A stretch of DNA of 64,000 nt, from positions 19,480,142 through 19,544,141 of the forward strand of contig CM067555.1 in NCBI GenBank assembly GCA_034509755.1, written 5' to 3'. This DNA comes from Anisodus tanguticus. Taxonomy: Eukaryota; Streptophyta; Magnoliopsida; Solanales; Solanaceae. The notes beneath the pieces were generated by a model. It saw only the letters and a program-made list of their open reading frames with translations. It ran no database searches and was not told where the DNA came from. Positions 12,334-22,310 of this stretch are shown in pieces. The position numbers and the translations under genes were made by a program. The number at the start of each line of letters is the position of its first letter. The stretch's first letter is position 1.

Positions 12334-12503
12334 GGCAGCCCGGTGCACTAAACTCTCGTTATGTGCGGGGTCCGGAAAAGGGTCGGACCATAAGAGTCTA
12401 TTGTCTGTAACCTTACCTTGCATTTATGTAAGAACCGTTTTTCACGGCTTGAACTCGTGACCTCCAAATCACATGACAACAACTTTATCAGTTAGTCCAA
12501 GTA
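12334..12503 (-). mobile_element. tRNA-derived SINE with perfect target duplication
   Basis: The minus strand carries a tRNA-like promoter: an A-box-like stretch near 12490 and a B-box (GGTTCGAGCC-like, here diverged) at about 12445-12455. The body matches the widespread Solanaceae SINE whose other end reads 'gggcagcccggtgcac'. It is bounded by a perfect 13-bp direct repeat AAAAGAGCAAAGG at 12321-12333 and 12504-12516, which marks a retroposition event. A related copy lies at 18590-18755 on the plus strand. No clear A or T tail is seen at the 3' end. Confidence 0.8.
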
Positions 12504-12516
12504 AAAAGAGCAAAGG

Positions 12517-13956
12517 AAAAAAAAAAAAAAAAAAAAAGGAATATAAGGACCATAGTTGTATAATTACCATTCTCCGAAAAAAAAAAAAGTATGACCATAG
12601 TTGTAAGGAGCCTCCACTTGGAAAAATAAGGTTGAGGTTCAAGTCATTGAAGGAGCAAAGTTGGCGAGGCCACTGTTGGGCTCATGGGTAGTAGGGGGTT
12701 TGGAGGCGTGCCCCACTCACCCCACCCCGAAAAAGAGATATACTTTAAGCGAAAAGTTCCTTATGATTTTGTTATTTTGCGAACACTTGTAATGAGCATC
12801 CTGACACTTACTATGTTTGTCCCTTTCCTTTGATTATCTTCTTTTCAACTCATTGTTTCTGTCTGGTAAAGTCTTTCCTTGCTTTTGTTTTATAATTTTA
12901 TTTCAGAGCACAATGGGAAAGACGAGAATCATCAAAGTTCAGCATAAGTGCTCCTGTGAATTTTACGCTTAAAGCTCTTGTAATCCATGTGTTACTAATC
13001 TCCTCTTGTTTTATCCAATGTTGGATGGAGCGCTAGAAAATACCCAGCTTTTGAGAACATCGAATGTAGCTGAGATATTATCAACCATTGAGAAAGTAAA
13101 GTCACGGACATGATGTATGATCTGATTTACAAGGCGCAGTCTCGTATCTTGTTGCACTTGATGCTGTGCCAGATAAACATAAATTAAGTGAGAGTGTAAG
13201 AAGAGCGTTGACTGTGTCTTGAAAATCTGAAAAAATAAGTTTTCCTTTTCTCTTCTTCCTATATACTAGCTTTCAATATAAAGTAATACGAAAAGAGATT
13301 TCTTTTCTTGAAGAAACATATTCCTGGAAAAAAAAAGGAGGTGGCCGAATTGTTTTTAAAGATCCAAATATAATTTTTCTTCCTCTTTTTCTCTTTTCAC
13401 CGATCTCTGGTGGAGGAAACTTAAAGGAGATTTTGAAGGGTGGAAGAAGAACGGGAAAAGGGGAGGATCTTGGAAGATGGGTGGACAGTAATGGGGGATC
13501 GGATGGAAATTTCTAAGGAGAAAGAAAGAAAAAATGGGGAAGGTTGGGTGGGGGTGAGGTATAGAAATTAAGCTTTTCTTCTTTTTAAATATTTTACTTT
13601 GCTGATGTGTATTTTTTATTGATTTGTTTTCCATGTCACAGCAAATGGTATCCACACATTTACATGCATACAGTAATTGTCAAATTTGTTCTATATGGCA
13701 CACTAAATGTCTTTTTGGAGGCTTTAGGTGGTAAGTGTTGTAAGTGAAATTTTTCGACAAGTTTCGGGGTCTATTTATCTATGTATTACACTATAATTTA
13801 TCTCAATTTTAAAGATTGATTTCTAAAGATTTTCGAAATTGATTTTAAAATTGCAAGAAATATATTGGCATTGATTTCAAACAAATTGGCCATAATTGAA
13901 ATATGTATGACTATGATTAAAAGCAAAATATGCTACATTTGCAAGGGGTTAAAAAT
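12517..13956. other. Spacer with poly-A tracts and purine-rich low-complexity DNA
   Basis: A run of about 20 A's starts at 12517 and a shorter one lies at about 12580. 13335-13560 is strongly purine-rich on the plus strand (GGAGG/GAAGA words), which opens frames on the minus strand without any protein likeness. 12910-13210 has balanced composition and short open stretches that might be an old exon remnant. I do not recognise it. Confidence 0.4.
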
Positions 13957-14230
13957 CAGCTAATTTGTCAAGTAAGTTTGCAATCCAGGCTCCTCAATTT
14001 AGCCAATCCGTGTGTGTCATATAGGCAAGCATGTGAATTGTGCTTTCTCACTTTGAATTCTAATCATCTCATCCATTATTTGATTGCCGGACGAGAATTG
14101 TCTACCTTTTAAAGTTTTTATTTCTATATGAAATCGGCTAAATTGTCAAGTAAATTTGCAAGCCATGGCCCCTCAAGTTGGCTAATCCGCGGTGCCACGT
14201 AGGTAAGCATGAGAATTGTCCACCTTTTAA
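13957..14230. repeat. Two-copy tandem duplication, period about 177 bp
   Basis: A unit starting 'cagctaatttgtcaag' at 13957 recurs as 'cggctaaattgtcaag' at 14134. Both run through 'agtaa.tttgcaa.cca.g..cctcaa' and 'gcaagcatg/gtaagcatg.gaattgt' segments. The closing words 'gaattgtctacctttt' and 'gaattgtccacctttt' end the units near 14110 and 14227. The copies have diverged. No coding capacity. Confidence 0.65.
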
Positions 14231-14341
14231 TAAACATGAGGAATTAAATGGTGAAACATAGAGTATTAATTATCTCAATTCACCCTTTATATCTAAAGCC
14301 TTTGAAATTTTCCCCTAGCAGCCGCCGCCCTTCACTCCACT

Positions 14342-14571
14342 TAGGGGTGAGCGTATATCGGTTTTGTATTCGAAAAATATAAATCGAATAAAAATCATTT
14401 AAAAAAAAAAAAATTTGAATCCAACTTTTTTTTAAAAAAAAAACCGATATATTCGGTTTATATCGCCGAACGTATCGGATTATATCGGTTTTTTCTAGTT
14501 GACCAGGTCGGGTCGGGTAATTTTTTATTTTTTAAAAAAAAATCGAAAACTGAAATTGGCATTCACCCCTA
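14342..14571. mobile_element. MITE-like foldback element with terminal inverted repeats
   Basis: The ends TAGGGGTGA (14342-14350) and TCACCCCTA (14563-14571) are perfect 9-bp inverted repeats. The interior has poly-A/T runs and CGGTTTATATCG/CCGATATA words that can pair. At about 230 bp without coding capacity it fits a short DNA-transposon derivative. No target duplication is clear, so the superfamily is left open. Confidence 0.55.
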
Positions 14572-14959
14572 CATTACCACAAAAATTCGACATTGAAATG
14601 TATTGTATATTGTGAGATCTTGACTAAAGAAAAAGAAAATTAGAAACCGATTTGGGGGAAAACACAAATTGATTGGGAAAATAAACGTTTTTTAAAAAAA
14701 TTGGTTGCGCCAAACTGCCCCCGTCTTGAAAAAATACCCAAAATCAAAAAACAAATCAAGTAAAACAGACATCCGAGCGCAGAGTTATGACCATTTAAAG
14801 TTTTACCAATTTACAACTATTTTTTCTACCTACATTTTACGTCAATGCTTCTGTGATATATTAATCAAGTTCATGCCGCATTCGACTTCCATAAAAGCTT
14901 CATAGATTGATTTCAATGACTATGATTCAAGAGATATTAGTAGCCTAAAATAAAAAATA

Positions 14960-15135
14960 AGATTAATTACATATTTAATTCGATTTTTCGATTCGGTTCG
15001 TATCCAAAATTAAAAAATCGAATTGAATCATTAAATCCTGATTCGGTTCAATTTTTTAAAAGAACCGAATAAAATCCGAACCGAATTTCGGTTCAGTTGG
15101 TTTATTCGATACTCCGGATTTTTTGCCCACCTCTA
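14960..15135. repeat. Repeat with alternating TCGGTT / AACCGA words
   Basis: 'gattcggttcg', 'gattcggttcaat', 'gaaccgaata', 'gaaccgaatttcggttcag' occur in both orientations within 170 bp, giving strong secondary structure. The right end 'tttgcccacctctaa' is a common end of dispersed plant repeats. It may be a relative of the element at 14342-14571. The left end is not resolved. Confidence 0.45.
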
Positions 15136-15136
15136 A

Positions 15137-15648
15137 CCCCACTACCCAAACGACATTACCACACCAAATCGCCACCTCACTGCTTCAACAACCAAACGAC
15201 CCATGTACCATCACAACCACCAATAAACACTCCTCCAGCAACCACAATCGCACCACCACTCCGACCTCCAACAACCAACGCCGACCACCCCACTGCGTAC
15301 ACCACTACCACTATACCAGCACAACCACACCATAAATCAAACAACATCACAGTGACCAACAAACACTTCGGTGAACCCCAACAAACTCCGGGCAGATCCA
15401 CCAGCGGGCCCACCACGTCACTATCGTCTCCGGCGAATCACAACAACGACAACATCACAACTCCCCTCATCCATCGTTGTTTCGCAACCATCGGCAAACA
15501 CCAGATCTGCCACGAACCAACAACCAAACAACTCCTTCGACGTCAAACCGGCCAACCACCACCACCACAACGTCGACCACCACCAAAACGCCAGCTACCA
15601 ACCCTCTCTCCATTTGTTTATCACTGTTACCGCCATAAACGTCGATAA
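15137..15648 (+). repeat. C/A-rich, G-poor low-complexity block
   Basis: About 500 bp is built of CCA, CAA, ACC and CAC words with very few G's on the plus strand. This opens long frames: one (15097-15648) would encode 183 residues of Pro, Thr, His, Asn and Gln. The composition explains the openness, and there is no domain, signal or homologous motif. 'gaacagtac' repeats just downstream (about 15744 and 15763). It resembles leader or spacer DNA of some retroelements, which is inference. Confidence 0.5.
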
Positions 15649-16269
15649 CCTTGATGTTTGTTTTTGCTTCTATGACTATGCTGTTGATTTTACCTTGTGC
15701 TAATCAATTTGGGTACTCAACTTTTTGGTGAAAACACAAGTGAACAGTACTTCCGACGTCGATGAACAGTACCCATGAAAACTCGACCTTTACTATCACC
15801 GGCGCTCCTAAGGCAACAAACCTGCGTGCACTTTGCTGTGACGTCAAGATTTTTTGTAAGGGTTGTCGACATTTAAAGAAGTGAATTATAAATAAATTAC
15901 TATAGTGAAGTCATATTTTAGAAAAATAATTCAAGCTGAATAACAAATTAAGATATCAATTCAGATAAATCTTAGATAATTTCATAGAATCCAACCCACC
16001 AAAAGCAAATGATGAATGTTTTCAAGAAATTCCAAATATAAAGAAATAGTGAAAAAAATATTAAAAGAACTTTCATTTAAAGAGAAACACACAACATCAA
16101 TCTCCAAGTGCAAATTGTAAAAGAAAAGTCAGTAGTTTTTCCAAAGTTAGGGTTTTAAGTTGCCTGAGTAATCCTATGTGGGACTACACTGACGATGTAA
16201 TGCTAAGCAGTGTCATCTCTTTAATATGCTCTCTTTTGCATAGTATTTATACATATATAATAAAAAAAA

Positions 16270-16690
16270 CCCGATCAAGCAGTGTCGGATGAACCCCTGC
16301 GATACACGTGGGTCCGCCCCTGCACATTTGCCTGGGTGGCACAGATGATACAGTCACTCATGAACAAACGTGCGTGCACATTTGCCCGGGTGATACAAAT
16401 CCATATCCACATGCGGCACGGGCAACTCACGTACTAAAACATCTCAAAGCACAAACAATTCAAGTGATGAATAATAGCAAGCACGAACAAGAACCCTACG
16501 CGATTGCGAGAAGCTTAAAGCGACCGCAATCGCGATGCACAAAACTATTACACTGCTCAATCGCGATCGCGTAGGCCTGCAACTGCACCAGAGAAAAATA
16601 TAAAATTTGCTCTTCTCATTTTTAGGTTTTCTGTTCGAAAATCCACCTGAGCCCCTCAGATCCCAACCCCTCAAGCAATCCAAATGATTA
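16270..16690. repeat. Probable gypsy LTR fragment with CGATCGCG words
   Basis: Contains 'acgcgattgcgag', 'gcaatcgcgatgc' and 'tcaatcgcgatcgcgtag' at 16496-16575, plus a repeated 'tgcacatttgcc.gggtg' pair at 16321 and 16377. The same CGCGATCG-rich style appears at 35215-35395. Such words recur in Solanaceae gypsy LTRs. Ends were not found. Confidence 0.4.
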
Positions 16691-16903
16691 TTTTGAGTTG
16701 TTTAAAGTCTCAAAGTCCAAAATTAAGCATTAAAACAAAAAACTAAGGGTCTGGTTGTTAAACACTTAAACTACCTAAAAGATGCATAGCGAGCGAGTCC
16801 ACTGGCAGAGATGGGAAGAAGAAAAACAGATGTTTTATGCTCTATCCAGACGTAACTGGCCAAAAATATTGCGAGAAATGTTCTCATTCATTCTTCAGGA
16901 CTC

Positions 16904-17255
16904 CTGCTAAGTAATCACATACAACTGGAAAAGATAGACCTGCCATATACTCAATATAATTACTCTGCGAAATTGCTAATAAATCAATTCCATCTCCATG
17001 GGTTTTTCTTTTTCACTTATCAAGGTCTCACTAATGAAAAGGAGTCTAATGATAGAGAAAAAAGAAGAAAGATTTAAGCTCTTCATTGACGAAAATATAG
17101 GGAGAAAAGTTCTCACCGATACCTTAACTATACTCCTGCTAAGTAGTCACATACAACTGAAAAAGATTAACCTGCCATATATCAAAATAAGTTACTGTTT
17201 AATAAATGATTCCGTCTCATAAGTTTTATTTTTGGACTTTTCAAGATCTGACTTA
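16904..17255. repeat. Two-copy direct repeat, spacing about 227 bp
   Basis: 'actcctgctaagtaatcacatacaactgg' type sequence at 16904 recurs at 17131 with few changes. Both continue through 'aaaagat.gacctgccatata', 'aattactctgc/aagttactgt', 'aataaat.attcc.tct' and 'tttt.tttttcacttatcaagg/ttttggacttttcaag'. The duplication lies about 0.6-0.9 kb upstream of the SDHAF1-like pseudogene. Confidence 0.65.
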
Positions 17256-17821
17256 TGATATTACCTACTTAAATCTATTTCCAATAGTTGTTCTGAAATG
17301 TGCGTAAGTTCTATTCTATAACATGAATATGGAAAAGATCATTTCACCAAATGTCAGTTTCCATATAAAGAAGGGAGGGGGGAAGGGGGAGGGTGGGGAA
17401 GATGATCTATATTGTGAAGTAACATTTATAGGAAAAAATCAACATTCTATTCTGTATTTGAGTACTTAAATTTCTGTTCATTCCTCTGTTTCCTTGGGCA
17501 GGTTCCAGTCCATTTCTGCATAGCTGTGGATTTAGTATCTTTGTTAACTGTCAAGGAAACATAAGCACAAGAGGAATTTGATGTTTTGAGTGTTAGAAAA
17601 ATCTAGTAAAAAAATTTACTTGGAAGATTCTAACTGTGTTCAGATTCTATGGACTAATTCAAGTCATGGTGGTTCTTCTTTTTTTTTTCTGTTTCTTTTT
17701 TGCTGTTCATTGAATCAAGTTCTGCCTTGTAAGTGATTGTACAATCTCTGTTCTTTCAGTCCAAAGCAGAGTGCCAAAACAGTGGCAAACTTCCTTTCTT
17801 GTCACTCGCCCTGAAACTACA

Positions 17822-18118
17822 GTGGCTGCCTCCAGTGGACCAAGGCTATCTGGGATGCAGAAGCAAGTGCTTGCTCTATAGAGGGGATTCTTAAGAGCAG
17901 CCCGCTCCAAGACTGCTGAAGAGAGGAAGCAAATTGAGTCATTTGTATCAGCTGAGTTACAAAAACATTCTAAGCAAGTTGACCGTAAGAACTTTATTTA
18001 TATTGAATACTTGCTTCGTCATGGTAAGAAACAACTTGATCAGCTCAAAAGCCCGGATACTGTTGCACTGTCGTCCTTAACTGTTGATTCTTCACAAACA
18101 AGGAATTCATCCTCCTAG
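17822..18118 (+). pseudogene. SDHAF1: SDHAF1-like LYR-motif protein, disabled
   Basis: A 98-codon frame ends at TAG 18116-18118 and matches the plant succinate dehydrogenase assembly factor 1 family: SSGPRLSGMQKQVLAL near the N-terminus, RGFLRAARSK, then DRKNFIYIEYLLRHGKKQL and LDQLKSPDTV toward the C-terminus. The family is a small mitochondrial-matrix chaperone whose Leu-Tyr-Arg tripeptide recruits the iron-sulphur delivery machinery for complex II. Here codon 20, the tyrosine position of LYR, is TAG (17879-17881), and the expected ATG start is GTG (17822-17824). The rest of the frame is clean. A splice-acceptor-like TTCTTTCAG lies at 17752-17760, suggesting a leader intron and arguing against a processed copy. 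A functional paralogue would be expected elsewhere. Identity is by motif memory, and the residue at the broken codon is inferred. Confidence 0.75.
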
Positions 18119-18589
18119 ATTTTGTACGAAAACCACTCCTTGTCAACTTCATTTGAGTTGGTTGATTAGTTTCTTTTGCCGGGATTAGAATAGGGTATTT
18201 GAATGCCAAAGTTTATTCACTAAGTCGTATACTAGGATTCAGAAAGATTTGTATGGTGTGAGAGTCGTAATTGCTGTAAAATCAATTTAATGACTGACAA
18301 ATGGTCCTTACCTGGGAAAAGAGACGGGTAGATGGTTCTGAAACCACAGGAAAACCATCTTTGATTCATCTTATACGATGCATTTAATTTTGGCTCTCTT
18401 CAATAAGAAGCTTGGTTATTTTCAATAATAAGATTTTGGAGCTTCTACAACATTAATAAATTCATTTGCTGCTTGTTCCAGGGGAGGTTTGCATGAACGC
18501 TTATGTAGCACGGCATAATGATCAAATGATTTTAATTTTAGATGGTAAATACCTTTTCTGCAACAGAAATGCAAGCCAAGCTTTGTATG
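18119..18589. other. Downstream flank of the SDHAF1-like pseudogene
   Basis: AT-rich DNA that may include the old 3' untranslated region. No other coding signal is seen. Confidence 0.4.
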
Positions 18590-18755
18590 AATAGACCGGT
18601 AAAGTTGCTGTCATGTGACCAGGAGGTTATGGGTTCAAGTCGTGGAAACAACCTCTTGCAGAAATACATGGTAAGACTGTGTACTATAGATCCTTGTGGT
18701 CCAGTCCTTTCCCGTATCCTGCGCATAGCGGGAACTTATTGCATCGGGCTGCCCG
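18590..18755 (+). mobile_element. tRNA-derived SINE (same family as 12334-12503)
   Basis: It reads 'cggtaaagttgctgtcatgtgacc', a diverged B-box 'gggttcaagtc' near 18630, 'ggaaacaacctcttgcag', and ends 'gcatcgggctgccc'. This is the reverse complement of the element at 12334-12503, point by point. A 'gtaaaa' stretch follows. A target duplication was not found. Confidence 0.75.
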
Positions 18756-19895
18756 TAAAAGTTCTTAAGAAAAATCTTACCCGTGCTTGAATGGTAATGG
18801 TTGTAGTTGTACTAGCGGTTAGTTCCATAATGTGCATATGCGCGTCTAACTCTGAGATATTTATCATTCTAGTCACATTAGTTGCCACTTGCTAATGTGT
18901 AGTCGGGGACTTCAAATAGTATTTTTTTTTATCGAAAAAGAAATCATCAAAACAGTGAATTTGAAGTAGTAATTCAAGGGACTTTTACCTTGATATGTGA
19001 AATTAGGGCCCTAGCTATCTGCTTTAATGGAACAATCGTTTTTTTTTTAAAAGCTAGTAATAGTTTAAGTTTTTAAATAAAATATGTACAAATACTTAAA
19101 AATATATCACTAACATATACAAAAAAAAAATGTTGTATATACTCGTTAAAACATGTTGGCTATATCATGTTATGTCACTGTATATCTAGTGATATATTGG
19201 ACATATAAGTAACATACACCTGACATACATTCGACATACAACTATTCCATCACCAAGAAAATCATCATACCCATCACCATAACCATCTTTTCTTCCATTC
19301 GAACAAGGCAAAAAATATTTCTCTATCAAAAAAAGATGTGACATGATAGAAATGAAATAACAACTTATTAACATCCTTATGTAATTTAGACTAGCGTTAT
19401 TGTTTTATCTTTTGAATTTATTTGGGATTACTGTTGAAAATTTTGAGCTCATAGTGCGTTGAGAACCGTACCTTTGTAGCATAGAATCTAATGTCACAAG
19501 ACTTAAATCTACTTAAGTCTTTTTTTTCGTTCCTAGTAGATTAGAATGAAACGAACTTTAAACAATATTTAAAGGGAAGTAAAGCCGGATTCAATGGTTT
19601 GCGCTCCTCTGTCGCGCCAATGGCTCACCTAAATGATATATGATTGGATTAGAAAAAAAGGATTCAAGTTGGGGAGGGAGAGAGAGTGAGGGAGAGAGAA
19701 AATTAGGAAGATAGAGCCTAAAATCAACGAGTTGTTATATTATGAAAATCTTGTTATAGTAGGTAATAAAATGCAAATGCTAATAATGATAATCAGGCTT
19801 CTGATTTTGCATATCTAGGTAAAATTCTTAGTTAAACCTCTATTTCATGACTCGAATGAGGCGCTTAAGTGGCCTCACTCAATTAGGCGAACCAA
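18756..19895. other. Spacer, no gene recognised
   Basis: AT-rich. 'acatatac', 'gacatac' and 'catatat' words cluster at 19100-19240. A GA-rich low-complexity tract (ggagggagagagagtgag) lies at 19670-19700. Confidence 0.4.
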
Positions 19896-20015
19896 CTCAA
19901 CAACATACCAAGTGTAATCCCACAAGTAGGTTTGGAGAGGGTAGAGTGTACGCAGACCTTACCCATGCATTGGGAGGTAGAGAGGTGGTTTCTGATAGAC
20001 TCTTGACTCAAAGAA
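19896..20015 (-). mobile_element. Au-type SINE
   Basis: On the minus strand the sequence runs from 'ttgagtcaagagtc' through 'acctcccaatgcatggg', 'gtctgcgtacactctaccctc' and 'gtgggattacact', and ends in a TTG-rich tail (19898-19910). This is the layout of the plant Au SINE with its (TTG)n end. Two other copies occur in the window at 54876 and 60651. Confidence 0.7.
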
Positions 20016-20159
20016 AAACAAAGAAAAACGTATAATAACAAAAATCAGTCTGGAAAAAAAAGAGAATAGTAGCACAACTGCCATAATCATAAAATAATTA
20101 AAGGACAATAAATATTAGAGAATAACAGATATCAAAGGACAAGAAACCACAAAAGTAAT

Positions 20160-20870
20160 ACTACGACTATAAGTATGGAAAGAAAAGCATGACAACGCTC
20201 AACTACCTACTAGCCTTCACCCTAATTCGTGTCCTCCACAACCTCTTATCTATGGACATATCCTCGGTGAGCTAGAACTGGGTCATGTCCTGTCTAATGA
20301 CCTCTCCTCAATACTTCTTCAACCTACCTCTACCTCTCCTGAAACCTTCCATAGTCAATCTCTCACGCCTTCGCACTGGGGAATCCGTACATCTCCTCTT
20401 CACATGCCTGAACCATCTCAGCCTTACTTCTCACATCTTGTCCTTCACCGAGGCCACCCACACCTTGTCTTGAATATCTTCATTCTTAATCACATCTCTC
20501 CTCTTATGACCACACATCCATCGTAACATCCTCATCTCCGCCATCTTCATCTTCTGAACGTGAGAGTTCTTGACCAACACTCCACCCCATACAACACGAA
20601 TGATCTAACCACCACGCTTTAGAACGTGTCTTTTAAGTTTTAGTGGCACCTTCTTATCACACAAGAACCTGGATGCGAGCTTCCATTTCATATTCACCCT
20701 GCATTAATACGATGTGTGATATTTTCATCAATCTCCCCATTTTCCTGAATAATACACCCAAGATACTTGAAACTTCCTCTCTTTTGGATGACCTAAATAT
20801 CTAGCCTCACCTCCACTCCTGCCTGATGCGTTATATCACTGAACTTGCTTCAACGAACTAACTCATGTAA
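20160..20870 (-). mobile_element. RTE-type LINE, 3' end of reverse transcriptase ORF, decayed
   Basis: The minus strand translates to the characteristic RTE C-terminal block: EMRMLRWMCGHKRRD, then DIQDKVWVASV, VRLRWFRHVKRRCTDSPVRR, and RGRGRLKKY followed by a stop and GEVIRQDMTQ. Stops and shifts break it. The catalytic domain lies further upstream and is absent here. A plus-strand relative with more of the RT is at 37340-38430. Confidence 0.8.
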
Positions 20871-21089
20871 CTTAATTAATAGACAAAAACAACATAAATC
20901 AACACACAACTTGCCATAATTTATGTTTACTAACGTCACATTGGTTGTCAATATTAGTACAACTGCAACACAAATAAATTCTCAACTCAATCTCCAACAT
21001 AAGCAACAATAGAAACATGAATGGTAAAGTCAAAGAACTATTTGAAATATCTTAGAGTCGGTTCTTTAAAAAAAGGGCTAACACCTTGA
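20871..21089. other. Spacer, no gene recognised
   Basis: AT-rich sequence between the LINE and the copia remnant. Confidence 0.35.
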
Positions 21090-22310
21090 AAGACAAAAAA
21101 ATGACTGCAGCCCTAGAAATTCAAGAAGGACAATCAACAACAAGGTTACCATATTTAGATGGAGAACATTATCAGTCATGGAAGACGAGAATGCAAGTCT
21201 TCATAATGGCTGAAGACAAAGAGGTCTGAAATGTGGTTCAAGATGGTCCAAGAAGTCTCGGGGGTCAATACACAAAAAATGATATCCAACTAAATGACAA
21301 AGTTAAAAGAATACTTGTTTGGAGTATTAGACCAAAAGTAGATCAAATCTCTTCTTGCGACAATGCAAAGAAAATATGAGATACTTTTTGAGAAAATTAC
21401 GAAGAAGCAACTAAAAGATATGAGAATAACTTTATAGTTATGTCATTGTATGTTGATGAAATATTGATAACTGGAAAATAATTTGGAGTAGGTAAACGAC
21501 ATAAAGACCTTATTATCGTCTCATTTGGAGATGAAAGATATGAGTGAAAATACTAACATTCACGAATAATGATTTCGAATAATGTTTACATAAATTGTTC
21601 TTTAAATAATTCAACTTGCAAAATTATGACCCTATTAAAACTTCAATCAACAATGGCAATTCCTTGTATGCTAAACTATGTATCTTATGCCATGTACGGT
21701 TGGTAGTCTTATGCAAGATACGTTTGTTAGACTTGATATCTATATCATAATTAGCTTTGTAAACAAATATGAAATCAAGTTAAATCCAGCACATTGAAAA
21801 TACAGTTAAAGTAAATCATAAAACACCATATGGAATTTCTACGCGCTTTGCATTAAGTGCATGACATGGAACTGAGGAGATACACTAATGTCGATTGCAT
21901 AGGAGATATGGACAAGAATCGGTCCACATCTGAATGTGTTCTAAGCTCTATATTGAGAACATATCATAGATAATGAAAAAATATCACATGTATCTTTATC
22001 CATAATGAGAGTTGACCTTTTGGCTTTTTCCTTGATGGTACAATCGGTTGTTTGGTAAAAAAATGTTCTTGGATCATATTTCGATGCTACAGTTAGTACT
22101 GAATTAATGATAGTCTTTATGACCGTCAATCTGGTATTTTGAGCATAAAAATTCTAAATATCATTGTAAAGCCCAACACATTGACATTAAATTTAATTTT
22201 GTGATGACATGAATGCGCACAAAGAACTGAACGTAGAGTACATCTACACAAACAATTGCAAATTGATTTACTCAACTGGATCCTAGAGATGCATGTTTTT
22301 GTTTATGTAA
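21090..22310 (+). mobile_element. Internally deleted copia element: gag joined to reverse transcriptase and RNase H end
   Basis: Around 21095-21420 the frames read a copia Gag N-terminus (QSTTRLPYLDGEHYQSWKTR, then VFIMAEDKEV). Directly after, at 21425-21475, comes a stretch reading VMSLYVDEILITGK, the catalytic YVDD region of reverse transcriptase with Asp-Asp changed to Asp-Glu. At 22150-22300 frames match the RNase H end (SKYHCKAQHIDIKF). Protease and integrase are missing, so a large internal deletion has joined the two parts. Multiple stops. Confidence 0.7.

Noticed and set aside
12910..13210. Possible exon remnant of an unknown gene
   Set aside because: Only short frames, no splice-consistent structure and no recognised motif. 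It is mentioned in the spacer entry but not called.
13356..13655. Minus-strand 99-codon frame
   Set aside because: It comes from a purine-rich low-complexity tract and lacks any recognisable motif or gene context.
15097..15648. 183-residue Pro/Thr/His-rich open frame as a real gene
   Set aside because: The frame is open because the DNA is almost free of G. Other frames are open too, there is no domain, and it is flanked by repeats.
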